64,000 nucleotides of DNA, taken from assembly GCF_900090045.1 (NCBI RefSeq), contig NC_041788.1:186001-250000 (forward strand). Reading direction: 5' to 3'. This DNA is from Plasmodium malariae (Eukaryota; Apicomplexa; Aconoidasida; Haemosporida; Plasmodiidae). Shown piece by piece: positions 52,494 through 64,000 of the stretch (position 1 is its first letter; each line of letters starts with the position of its first letter). A program made the position numbers and the translations under genes. Below the pieces are notes generated by a model. The model saw nothing but the letters and a program-made list of their open reading frames with translations, was not told the origin of the DNA and did no database searches.

Positions 52494-54309
52494 GTAAAGA
52501 TAATGCGTTTCCTTATAAATATTTATAATATATTTAATTTTTATATTCTACTTTGTTCTATGATCCATCAGATCTCAAAATTAATGCACTGCACATATAA
52601 TATTTTCCAAGGATTCTTATTTATTATTGGAAGCAGCCTAAATAAATTAAAATAAAAATTCATTATTTAGAAAATATATATTCATTTTTGTTTTAAAAAA
52701 AAAAATATTTTTTCAACTATAAATTATAGAATAAAAAGTACAGACAATGTAATTATATACGTAATTGTTGTCCTAAATTTGTACAACAATGCATCGTATA
52801 TATTAAAAGATATAATTCAAAAATTTTAATAAAAAGAAAACAAAAATTGATATTGCCCTTACGTCACTTCCTTAACATATAAACAAAATTTATAGTAATA
52901 AATCTTTCATCTGCATTAAACGTTCACTAACACGTTATTAAGTAATTGTTTACTAATTTTCATCGTATTTATTTCTGCAAAACAAAGTGAAATAAAATGA
53001 GAAATCTTGCATTGCTCCTTCTAAATTTTCTAATTTACATGTAAAACTATATTAATCATTATACCTACATATTATCACTAGGGGAAATATTCGTAAAGTA
53101 GAACATTAGAAAAAATTATATTTTACGAGTTTTCATTAAATTTTTAAATTTAACATATATAATTAAAGGGATGAAATAGGACAATTATCCCCTAATTTTT
53201 GAAAAAAATATGTAATGTATTTCATATAATATTCCGTTAAAAAACTTACAAGGCTAATGTATAATATAAAAATTGGAGCATAATTCCGTTTCAAGAATAC
53301 ACAACTATAATAAAAATACATTATTTCAAATTTATTTCTGTAAAAATCCTAAAAGTGTGGTTTTTAATATTTATATTGCCAAAAGTGGTAAAAAATCAAA
53401 TAAGAAAAAAATATTTTTCATTATATTACATTTTCTTTTTTTTTTTGGAGGTTTTTTTGCATAACTTGAATAACACTTACATACATCTTTAGATATATCT
53501 AGGTTTATATTAAAAAAATAACATCATTTTATTCCTTATCATATATTTATAAAAATAAAAACTCTAGAAAATTATTCATTCAACGAATGCATAGTGTTTT
53601 ATAAATAAATATAACACCAATATATAGAATATATTTCATATTTATTCCTTCCAAAATTTTCAGTTTTCTCAAAGACAAAATTACATTTATACTACTTAAG
53701 ACTTAATGATTTTATTATTTATGATTATTTATTATATAATTTCCATTATCTTTTACTTTTTGTTTACCCCTCAAAGTCCTCAAGTTCATATTCTAAATAA
53801 ATGTTTATTTAACATTTGATCGAAATATATTTGCCTTGTATATTATTCATTTCTGTTTTTTAATTCTTATCCTTAATACAATTTAATATTTACTTTATAT
53901 TAATATCCTTCTTTGCATAAAAAAGAAACTTAAACTTTACTCAAAAATTTTTTTACAAATGATCTATAGATATCCAATTATATTTTTCTTATTAATTTTA
54001 TTATTCAACGTATAAAATATAGCAATCACGTATTCTCTATTTAATTATAAATTTTCAATATAATTTATATATAAATATTTTAAGCAGAATCTAATTAGAA
54101 TTACAATTGGGAACAGTAATATTATAATAATTGATTTTATCTTTTAATTTAACTCTAACTTTTTAGATCCTCAAGTGAGCAAAGAACAATAATTAGATTA
54201 TTATTAAAAAAAATATTATTTTTTTATGTATACATAATTTAACCCTTACATGGTAAGATTAAATATAAAACATTTTTAAGTATATTTTTTCATTAAATAT
54301 CATTTGCTA

Positions 54310-54430
54310 CGTATTTCTAACAAAACATATTTTATAAAATAAATATTAAGATAGTTTTAATGTAAATAAAAAAATAAATATATGTATATACAAATATCAT
54401 TGCAAAATAATATTCATATATCCCAATACA
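54310..54430. repeat. Shared 3' flank module beside the decayed fam copy
   Basis: ACATATTTTATAAAATAAATATTAA is shared almost exactly with 44568-44592. It is followed by a TATGTATATACAAATATCATTG core and CAAAATAATATTCATATA, resembling the core at 1738-1780. It lies about 550 bases past the end of the remnant at 54921. Confidence 0.5.
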
Positions 54431-54920
54431 AAATATGCAATAAAGCAATTTTATTGTTAATATAAACGTAATAATAACTTCTCTTTAATTATATTAACAA
54501 GAAATCATTCTATATTAAAACAAGACACAAAGTAGAAGACAACAATTTTTAGTTCATATATATATCATACGTGTCCTGTAACATTATATGCATTATTCTA
54601 TTATATATACATATTAAAGTACAAAAATGTATAATTCATAGAAACCTACTTATATACACAAATACGTATATTATATTTTCTTATATTAACTAAGATTAAA
54701 TAATGCAATTAAAAAACAAAAACCTTGAAACTATCAAATTCATAAAAACGAATACATATTTTTACTTATTTATATCAGCAAGACTACTTTTACATATATT
54801 CACCTAAAATATTTTACAAATTATATGTACACTTATTGAGTATATTACTAAATTGATTACAGATATTCTTTCATATTAAATACTTCTTTATAGAAAGATA
54901 TACGTTACTTGTTATTCATT

Positions 54921-55250
54921 TTAACAAGTCATTGACATCATATTTTTATATTTTTCATTATTTCATAAGATAATATATATCGCCATTACAAGTATAATGG
55001 ATAATACAGCATTTAATAAGAAAAATAACATTATAGACAAATAGAGTACTATATTATTCTGGCGCCTTTTCTATAGTACTGTAACAAAATATCACTATGG
55101 GATATTCTGTTCATTATACATTATTAAGAAACTTTAATCCTTCTAATATAAGTATTTCTATTCACAGAAAGAAAAAAATAAAAAATATAGCGACTTCAAA
55201 TATCTAAATCACAAATTTTAGAGTTTTCTATAAATTAAAATATTTTACTA
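54921..55250 (-). pseudogene. Decayed 3' part of a fam-m-like gene
   Basis: Reading leftwards from about 55035, the frame gives MLFFLLNAVLSIILVMAIYI, then IL, a TGA (54963-54965), then NNEKYKNMMSMTC and TAA at 54921-54923. This matches the last membrane segment and the ILRNNEKYK tail of the gene at 21430-22310, with the Arg codon changed to TGA. Further right, to about 55250, the other membrane segment is still visible at DNA level but shifted between frames (SLYFLFFSF). No export motif or exon 1 could be placed with confidence. It is clearly non-functional. Confidence 0.65.
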
Positions 55251-58200
55251 ATTTAAAAATATTCTTCCTATATAGAAGAAAGTACACAGATACTCATAAA
55301 TTCATAAATATAATTATTATGAAGTAATTTATAATTGATTTCTAAATATATATGTTATTCCCCTGAAATTTTTAGATATCTATCATCCCATCTTTTCTCA
55401 AATTTATTAACCTTAAAAATGTAAATCGCTGTATCCACGAAATTATTATACATTTAATAAATATAAATATAACATAAGAAAAATGATTTAAAAATACCAT
55501 TTTAAATATTATACATAAATAACTATGTAATTATATAAAAACAAAATTTTCTTTAACACCAGATACTTATATACATGTTCATATATAAACATATATAAGC
55601 ATATAATTATATGTTTGATATATATAAAAGATGATAGTATAAATTATTCATTATTAATCCTTTATATAAGAGAAGTTTTTAACAAATAAGAAATATATTT
55701 ATATTTTTTCAAGTATTATTTTGAATAAAAATATATTAATTATCGTCGAAAAAAATTTAATAAATTTTTAATTTCGTATTGTAAAAACGTTATATATAAT
55801 TTTAAATATTTTCTTTATTACTTATAGTGCTTAGTTATTTTTTTTTAATTGGTCCCCAATCTTGATATAACTATCCTAATGTATTTTAGTAAACCTATTT
55901 TCTATCTATATTTAAGTATCTTCTTATTATATAACATAAAACAGGTAATAATACCATGCTAAAGTATCATCAAAGTGTTAATTAATTATGTATATATAAA
56001 TAATTCCTTCTAACATTTTTAACGTATACATAATTTTTAATAATTTTTTTATTTACTATTATCTCATAAAAATGTCATAGTATGTATATATGTATTATGC
56101 GTTTTACAACAGATATAATGAATAATAACATTAAATATATAATCTAATATTTTTTATCATAACGCTGTTTATAAAAAACATTAATAGGTACAATATTATA
56201 TAAATATATTTTGAAATATTTAAAATATTTATATTATTTATTTAATGTACGAAAGTAACTTTAATAATTTTCTTATTACTCTCTTAAAAATAAATTAAGA
56301 AAAAATAATTTATTAATTCATAATATATAGACGTCTTGAATTTATATAGGATATAAGACTTCAAGAATATAAAAAGCGCATTCTTCTATATATTAAGAAA
56401 ATAACTAATTTCAGTGATTTTTTTTTATTAAGAATTTTAATTTTATAAACGCCATATTTTGGAAAAACTGATTATTCTATTAAAACATTAATTATATCAA
56501 CATTGTTCTAATAGTAATAATAAATGAAGGAAACAGCATCATTTACAACTTTCTGTTTTAAATTATTCATAGCACTTGTACTACATTCTATGTAAACATT
56601 CGCACTTTTTTATATTATATAATGTATTTAAGAAGTAATAGTAATAATATTGTACCTCATATATGAACAAATGTATATTTAAAAGATAAATAAACAATTA
56701 TATTTTTCTTGTTTTTTGTATCTTTAATTTTGAAAATTAAATTTTTAATTAAATTTTATTTATTATATTATTTCTAAATGAAATTTTGTAAATTTAACAT
56801 CATTTTTTCTTTCTTTTAGAATATACATATGAATATCTACAGAATAAAAAATATGAAAAAAAAAAAAAAAAAAAAGGAAAAAAGATTTAGAGTAATACTT
56901 TTATAGATGCAAAATCTTCACAATAACATTTGTTCAGTAATATCTTTATTTAATTCTATTAAAAATTAAAACACATATACTTTTTCCTTTTCAATATATT
57001 TTATCCTAAACATTTAAGTAATTTTCATAAATTATAATTAAATCAACAACTACACTAGTGTAATAAGAAAATAAAAAATTTGTATAATATTTGATTTCCT
57101 GGTAAGACATTGTAATGCACAATTTATCATACTCCCACACATTTTCCAACTAAAAATTAAAATTATTCTAACAAATATTTACCGTATCCAACAAATAATA
57201 AGAGCTTTATGATAAAACTCTTATATACATATGTATATCATGTACCTTAGCAAATACAATTCCATAACATGTTATAACTTTTAATATTAACAAGAAGAAA
57301 AATTAAAAAATATATTAAAATTGTTATGAACAAGATGGTCAATCCTTAATGTATATTACTCCAAAAATTATCCTTAATTTGTTTACCTGTAAGGGTATCT
57401 TTGGAAAAAACATAAAATCTTTAGACTATTTCTTAAGATAAGAGGTACATTTTCAAATGTTCCTACCAGGTGATTAATAATTCAAATGTCATTCATAATT
57501 TTGGTGTTCAACTTTAATATATATAAGAGTATTAAAATAAATTATAATTTAGTAATTCAAAAAATGTAAATAGAATTAGCTCTAAAATCCATTTAATTTA
57601 ACGTTATATTATTAATCATTTTATGCAAAATGTCGTTTAACATTTTAATTAAAATATATTAAAGCATAAGACATTTACAAAAGAATCATATCATTTTTAT
57701 GAACTTATACATATAATATGCATTTTCTCTTACCTTAATATTATTAAATTGGGGATTACAAATAAGAAAAAATTATAATAGTAGTAACAAACATAAAATT
57801 CAAAAATTCTTTCGTATATTTAGGATCCTGCTACAACTAAGATAAATTCACGTGCTGTACAAAAACATAACATACAAGAAACGTAAAAAATATTACTTAT
57901 ATATAATGCTGTTATTGAAAAAAAGGTGTTTATTGTTAAATTTATATACATAATATTTAACGGTTAATTGAATTTCAATGAAAACATATTATTCATTTTT
58001 ATTAGGAAATTATAGTTTAAGAAAGAATAATATGAATATATCTGTTGCAAGACACTAGCTACTATAAGACCATAAAAAGTACAAAAAGAATAATCTCTTA
58101 ATACTGTCCAAAAAAATACATACAATTATCCTTTATTACGGATATTTAAGTAATTGCTATATAAAATATAATCAGAACTAACAATTACGTAATATAAAAA

Positions 58201-59077
58201 ATAAATTGATCAATGTTATTTAAGCTCTTCATTTTATTGAAAAAAAAATTGGATTCCAAAATTCACGTGCCATTGATAATTTATTCTTTAAGGCAAAATA
58301 ATAGTAGTATATATTGATAATTCCTTATACTTAGGCTATGAAAAATATAAAAAAATAAACTAAAATTATTTTTTATGAAATTTTTCTTAAAATATATATT
58401 TTTCATAATAATTTTTTTAAACGTTTATCTGTTATGTTCATATTTAATTAAAATAAACATGTAAAAAATAAAATAAAAATATTTTTAAACTTTTATTAAA
58501 TGAAGAACTACACTATATATTTAAAATAAAATTAATACATAATAATTTTTTTTAAAAAATTCTCCAGCTATTCACTTAAAATCACAATAAAAACATAAAA
58601 CAAGAAAATTAAGATAATGTAATCAATCTCTTTTCTTTTTATTTTAAGTTGCATACGAATTAATTCTTTTTATGCAAATTTTCATATGTAAGTTAATTGT
58701 CTATATTTTAAAATTAAAATACGTGTTCCGTTCTGTACATTCTTAATAATGTGTGATGAATATTATGAATATGCGTGTTCATGTTTAAGCCCATTTTACG
58801 CATATATAAACGTATTTATTTATGTCAACTGAGTTATTTCAGTTTATAATAAACTATTAATTTTACATTTATGATTTATAGTTTTACATTTTTTATATTC
58901 TTGTTTTCACTTTCTCATTTCTTATGATGAAAGTACCTGCTAAAAATGTGGACAAATCTTTAATAAAAACAATCAAAATTTACATACAATTTTGATGTAT
59001 TATAAAATGAGTCTGCTGCTAAGCTGTTTTTCAGTATAGCTAATTTAATCTAAACAACCTTCTGTACAAGAGTCTCA
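55251..59077. other. AT-rich intergenic DNA with one coding-like scrap
   Basis: This is the transition between the variable genes and the conserved hydrolase gene. A fam 5' flank-like block may lie at about 56310-56390. A possible minus-strand gene scrap is listed at 57230-57500. The rest has A/T runs, including an A-run of about 20 at 56857-56876. No intact gene was seen. Confidence 0.5.
57230..57500 (-). pseudogene. Possible decayed membrane-protein gene fragment
   Basis: Leftwards from about 57495, one frame reads NHLVGTFENVPLILRNSLKI. A second frame then carries KDTLTGKQIKDNFWSNIH, a TAA, and a hydrophobic run TILFITILIYFLIFLLVNIK in the same frame. The amino-acid mix and higher GC stand out from the spacer, and a polar part followed by a membrane helix is typical of subtelomeric families. 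The frame break and stop mean it is not intact. The family is not recognised. Confidence 0.3.
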
Positions 59078-61491
59078 TCATCTATTTTTATTTTCTTCCT
59101 TTTTTTTATTAACATCCTTAAGGGCAATAGCAGTTTCGATAAAGATTTTCATGGATTGGTGATATTCTCCTTTATCATTTATCAAAATATTGTCATGTAT
59201 CCCATTCTTAGCTATATACATGAACTTATTATTACTTGGACATGTCTACAAGAGAAAAAAACGTAGCAAGTTAAGCAGCATAAATTAATTGCTAATATTC
59301 AAAATTTGTATACATATATGTATATATATGTATGTACGTGCTCAAGTTTACGGTTTTTCTATGTAATCACGTAAACATATGTAAAAACATGTACTGCTTA
59401 GAAAAAAAACCATAATAAAAGTACCTCATACAAAATTTTTGAATGCTCCGTAGAAACCATTTCGTCCTAAAAAAGGTTAAATGTTAAAAAAAAAATATAT
59501 ATATATATATACGTATGTTTCCTTGTCACGCTTTGGTGCGAAATACAGTATTTCCGTTACATTATATATTATGAAATACATGATATTATTCCACTTTATT
59601 ATTTTCTTTTCCATATATTTTGATATTTTTTCTTTTATATTAAGTAACCTTTTCAGAAACATTAAATAAAATAGGTATGTGTAAATTTTTGATTGTTTTT
59701 TCATTGTCCATTCTCGTTCTAATTAGAAGATCATAATTGAAAAGAAAGAAATATAAGAAGGGTTTTTTATCATGTGCCATCCTTTTCATACTTAAAAAGG
59801 GATTCTGTAAAATCAGTCCATATACCTGTGGAAGCATCAAGAAATTTATTGTTCGATTTAAATAAATAAATAAATATATATATATATATATATAACATAT
59901 GAAAAGAGCACACATAAAGAAATAAGCCAAATACACAGTTAAAAATATATTTCAATAACTGAAATGAAATTACGTCATTCTGGTATTTGGAAGCCGTCTC
60001 TAGAGCTACCGCTGCACCCATTGAACTAAATGAAAAAAAAAATAAATAAACACATATATGGATAAAACCATGTTATACGCATAAATAAGTGTTCAGTCAC
60101 AAATAATACTACCATATAAACAAACAAAGACATGTGCACAGTTATTTCCTCAAATTATTTCATTTATTTATGAATATAGGATTACCTTCCGAAGATAAAT
60201 ATCTTATTCCTTTTACTTTGTTTTAAATGGTTTAAGTAAATATATGCATCTTTATAAAAGTATTCTTCTGATGGCGTTTCTTCATTCGTACCGCATCTTC
60301 CCGGGGCATTAATAAAAAAAAAATTTATATATATATGTATGAAGCTCATTCTTAACTGGAAATTGTTGAACACCATCATAACATTAAATAACTGAAGCAT
60401 AACATAAAAAATATTTTATTTCATTTATCTACTGTTATTTCTTTTATGTACCCTCTATTTGGGCAAGAGAATATGTTTGCATCAACCCTATTAGTAATAT
60501 AGTCAAATGTTCTAACATATTTTTCCAGGTCTAAAAATAAATATTCGTTATACAAAAAATAGAAAGGTTCATGTTGAGTAATAAGTAAATGGAAATTGCA
60601 CAATATGGTAAATACTTATATAAATTCACATACACTCACATATATAAATATATATATATATATATACACGGTATTGACGCATAAATGACACTTAAAAAAT
60701 CTTCGAAACAGAACAATTTTAAATTCTTACATTCTCCATTCCCCGGAAAATAAAGAATTACAGGTTTATTTTTGTGGTTTCTAGCCTTTACATACCAACT
60801 AATGGAACAGAAAATAAGATAAAAAAAATGATTATAACATTCTTTCTTTTTTTTTTTTAATATCTCTTTTTCTTTAACCATTTATGGGTGTATCCGTCCT
60901 CCGTTTTCACAAGAACTTCTTCGTAATTACTGCCTGAACAGAGAAAACCGAAAAAAAAAATTTATGAAAAATGGTAATTATAAAAAAAACACTTCTAACA
61001 ACACTTTTACGAAAATGCATTTGGTATATTGCCTGGTTTTTGTGCCACGGTAGGGTCTAATTCTAAGAGAGGAAAATAAAAAAAAAATAAATATAATAAA
61101 AAAATAGTTTTCTGGCGTACATTACACTTATTTATTGTCATCCTTAATGACATTTTTTATTTTAATTTTTTTTTATATGTTCAGTTGATTTGGAGTTTCT
61201 TTCTATGGTACAATCCTTTCTCCCAAAACTATTTATTTCTTTCATTTTTTCTTTTTTCATCTTACTTTGTCTGTCAAAGATTAAGTCATCCTGATACAGA
61301 TACACGTAAACTAAAAAAACAAAGTGCATAGTGCATGAAATTTATATTGATGATACTTGATGAAACACTCATTTTTTGTATTTTTTTGGTTTATTATATA
61401 TTCTTAATTTTAATGTTCATTTACTGTTTATGAGTACACCAAAAAAAAATACACCCATTATAAAATACAAAATAAGTTTTACAGGCGTCAT
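59078..61491 (-). CDS. BEM46-like alpha/beta hydrolase, 11 exons
   Basis: Exons, 5' to 3': 61491..61440, 61310..61266, 61062..61011, 60929..60879, 60798..60731, 60530..60452, 60296..60186, 60025..59974, 59825..59649, 59466..59425 and 59245..59078 (TGA). All introns are GT/AG and every phase is consistent, giving about 298 residues. The N-terminus (MTPVKLILYFIMGVFFF) is a membrane anchor. The fold's landmarks follow in order: PVILYFPGNGE (oxyanion loop, about 79-89), NRGCGTNEETPSEE (about 114-127), the nucleophile elbow GSSMG (152-156, Ser154), the acid in SEKDEM (Asp230) and the His in NGIHDN (His260). All three catalytic residues are present. Length and motifs match the Plasmodium BEM46-like protein (PBLP type), a membrane-associated serine hydrolase linked to invasive-stage development; the substrate is unknown. 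It is conserved and not variable, so it marks the core side of the subtelomere. Open frames inside the introns are shadows. Confidence 0.85.
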
Positions 61492-64000
61492 TGCACATAC
61501 TACATTAATCATTATAACAGATCAACGATGTATGTAGGAATAAGAGACTCTGTTACATTGGAAATATTGAAATTGTACTTTTTTTATTTACTTAAAAATA
61601 TTTACACAAGTTAATTTCTTTAAAAGTTAATTATTCTTTTTTTTTTTATTTTAACATTTCATATATATACCTAAAATAATTATAAATAAAAAAAACAACA
61701 AGTAAAAATAACAAAAAAAATGTAAAGCTTACATACTCAAATACTTACAATTATATATATATTACAAATGCATTTACATTATTTTTTTTTTTATTTAAAT
61801 AAAAACACTTCCTTTTCTTAAGAAAAAAACTAAAATAAAAAAATAATGTAAAAAAATAGCAGTAAAAAAATAAAATAAAAAATAATAAAAAAAATAGTAA
61901 AAAAATGCAATAAAAAATAATAAAAAAAATAGCAAAAAAATAAAGTAAAAAAGAGAAATAAAAAAGGAAGCAAAAAAAAGTAGTAAATGATACAAGTAAA
62001 AAAAGTTTTAATTATACAAATGTTAATAATATAATACATACTCAAAAATTACCCAATAAATATACATATTCATAAATTCTTCAAAAAATTAAAAAAAAAA
62101 AAAATAATAAAGCATAAATGCTACAGTATAATATACACTAATATGAGAATATTCTTGATTCAATAATCATTTACCGAAATATTTTAAGTAAACAAATGGG
62201 TATCCTTTTTCTGTTGGAAATTTATTTTATTGTATTTATATTATATAACTTTTATATAAAAGAATTAAATCAAAAATTAACTATAACAATAAAATAATAT
62301 ATCAAGGCATCTTTTTATATAAGGTAAGCTACAATAAAACTGAAAATTAATAATCTGTTACAATGCGTAATAAAAATTAAAAATTTATACTAAAGCATGC
62401 TAACCCCTTTTCATCAATAATCTAATACATTAATCCCTAATGTATAACGCATTTTTTTTTTTTATTTGTAAAATATTAACTTAATTTTTATATATATTAT
62501 ACATTTAAATTAATCAATTTTAAAATACAAAATATTATTTTTTAGGGTTTCAAAAAAAATATAATTGTCGAATACAAAATAAGTAAAAGAAAAGAAAAAA
62601 AAAAGATTAGAAAATTTTTTTTTAAAAATACTTCAGAGATGAAAAAAAAAATTTCTTAAGTGTCATTGTTGTATCATATTATTTTATTTATGAAATGTCC
62701 AAATTATAAAGATAAACGTGTATTTAAAAAAAAAAAAATAAATCTGCGCCTTTATCTCTTATAATATTTTTTCAATATTATATTCTCAGTAACTATATCA
62801 TTAACTATAAGCTTAAAATTTCAATGATTACAGCGTTTTTGAAGTTATTATTATTTCATTATTTACTTCTATTTGTTTAAATGCAGTAACTAGGATATAC
62901 ATGTAAATAGCTAAAGAAAACTAAAGTATAGAAAAAAAAAACATCAAAAATATTTTGATACATATTACATATTAATTATTAACGGAAAACAAACCCTAAT
63001 TAAACTAAATTAATTACAATTCATTTATTCATACACGAAATATATAAAATTATCGTATAATAAATGAGTATATACAACTTTTTGTAATTTATTTTTTCAC
63101 ATAAATAAAGGAAAAATATATATATCCGCATAACTAGAAAATACACATGTTCAATTTGTGCATATTTTTTCCATGTTTCACAATTGTTACTGGAATCTTT
63201 TTAAAAAACATTAAATAAAAGCTAAAAAAAATTTATAGTATTTGTAAAATATAAAAAACATTGATAAATTATTTTAAAATGAAAACTATAAAAATAAAAC
63301 AACTTAATGTTCCGTATTCAGATTATTACGGATAGAATTATGAACACATTTTTTTATTTATGCATAAAAGTACTTATGATATATCCCGAATATTTATTCA
63401 TTTCTAAAGTGAAGCTTATTATTATTTTATAATATAATTATACAAAAAAACTTACATACATAACATTTGTAGAAGAAAAAAATAATTATATTTAAGTTTT
63501 TTATTATATTTCATATGTATATTTTTGGGTATTATGAGTATAACTTTATTGTATATATATATTTCCTTTATTTAGTTTATATACTGAAAATTATGGTATG
63601 AAATAAAGATAAAACTATTTTAGTGTAAATTAGTATCCACATTACAACGAATATTTCAGGGAAATTATATATTATCTACTCTAATTTTTTGATATATAGT
63701 TTTAGAGACAATTTGTGAAACATCATAATGCTATTTAAAACATAAACTTTGATATATTAGTCACTGTTGTATCTTCATTGTATTTATATTATTTTAATCA
63801 TTTTATCTTGTTTATTTTTTCTTTTTCGCTGTACATAACATTTATATATTCATGTATACATAACTAATAGTGCTATTAATATATTTATTTATATATTTTT
63901 TTTTTTTAATGGTATGTCATGTTCATATATTACAAGGATTATTTTGGTAAAAAGCACTATAAATGTGTGCTAAACGCATTTTTAATACTAGGAAAATATA
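61492..64000. other. AT-rich intergenic DNA upstream of the hydrolase gene
   Basis: No coding exon was recognised to the end of the window. Long minus-strand Phe/Leu/Tyr-rich frames at 61795-62045 are translations of the A-rich repeat listed separately. The promoter of the hydrolase gene presumably lies just right of 61491, but no specific element can be named. Confidence 0.5.
61830..61990. repeat. A-rich imperfect tandem repeat
   Basis: Almost only A with scattered T, G and C. The 22-base unit at 61876-61897 (TAAAAAATAATAAAAAAAATAG) recurs at 61911-61932, a period of about 35, with weaker copies on both sides. On the minus strand it would read as poly-Phe/Tyr, which is not credible protein. 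It lies about 340-500 bases upstream of the hydrolase start codon and may be a nucleosome-poor spacer. Confidence 0.6.

Larger units (their letters stand above)
49088..54920. other. AT-rich stretch without an intact gene
   Basis: A 5' flank block of the fam gene lies at about 49430-49490. Open frames at 50135-50323 and 53273-53464 (plus) were examined. The latter ends KSNKKKIFFIILHFLFFFGG, a basic then hydrophobic end, but lacks partner exons. A signal-like mini-exon lies at 52454-52493 (listed separately). The 3' flank block of the remnant at 54.9 kb lies at about 54310-54430. The rest shows nothing. Confidence 0.5.

Noticed and set aside
59477..60881. Separate small minus-strand proteins with Ile/Tyr-rich ends
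   Set aside because: They are single hydrolase exons read through into AT-repeat introns; spliced together they form one continuous protein.
61795..62045. Two overlapping minus-strand open frames rich in Phe, Tyr and Leu
   Set aside because: They are the antisense translation of an A-rich imperfect repeat, with no start context, splice sites or motif.
62530..63000. Telomere-like TTTAGGG and AACCCTAA matches
   Set aside because: These are single isolated copies with no tandem array, expected by chance in AT-rich DNA.
1..64000. CRISPR array, rRNA, tRNA or bacterial-type operon
   Set aside because: No regularly spaced direct repeats, RNA gene or tightly packed gene run is visible; spliced genes and subtelomeric families show a eukaryotic parasite.

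Overview
The window is a Plasmodium subtelomere, most likely from Plasmodium malariae or a very close relative such as P. malariae-like or P. brasilianum. It is extremely AT-rich and its genes are short, spliced and spaced kilobases apart. It carries six intact two-exon genes of the fam-l/fam-m type (29-residue hydrophobic exon 1, an arginine-leucine export-like motif at a fixed position, two membrane segments), a family pair described for P. malariae. An STP1 gene, an RLLHGD-type exported-protein gene and several gene remnants lie among them. The species call is inference from family membership and rests on recognition, not on a database search.

Layout. From 1 to about 23 kb there are two fam doublets on the minus strand: 2272-3169 with 5876-6902, and 17989-18979 with 21430-22310. 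A decayed exported-protein gene (about 9.1-9.7 kb) and a long stretch without intact genes lie between them. From 28.5 to 36.0 kb two genes run on the plus strand: a four-exon STP1 gene (28493-31081) and a two-exon exported-protein gene (35102-36018). From 40.4 to 55.3 kb minus-strand fam-type genes resume: a broken member (40415-41302), two intact members (45154-46110 and 48111-49087) and the decayed 3' part of another (54921-55250). At 59078-61491 an 11-exon, apparently complete minus-strand gene encodes a BEM46-like alpha/beta hydrolase. This is a conserved, non-variable gene, so the chromosome core probably lies to the right and the telomere to the left. The fam genes would then be transcribed towards the telomere. 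No telomere repeat, rRNA, tRNA or CRISPR was seen.

How the genes fit together. The fam, STP1 and RLLHGD-type products all look like proteins sent to the parasite surface or the infected red cell. The fam genes share their exon layout and also 5' and 3' flanking sequence at nearly constant distances, so the unit that has been duplicated is the gene plus its flanks. The remnants show active birth and death of these units. The hydrolase is a membrane-anchored enzyme unrelated to antigenic variation and marks the edge of the variable zone.

Limits. Splice sites were assigned by eye from GT/AG borders, reading-frame continuity and family resemblance. Subfamily names (fam-l versus fam-m) are from memory and could be swapped.
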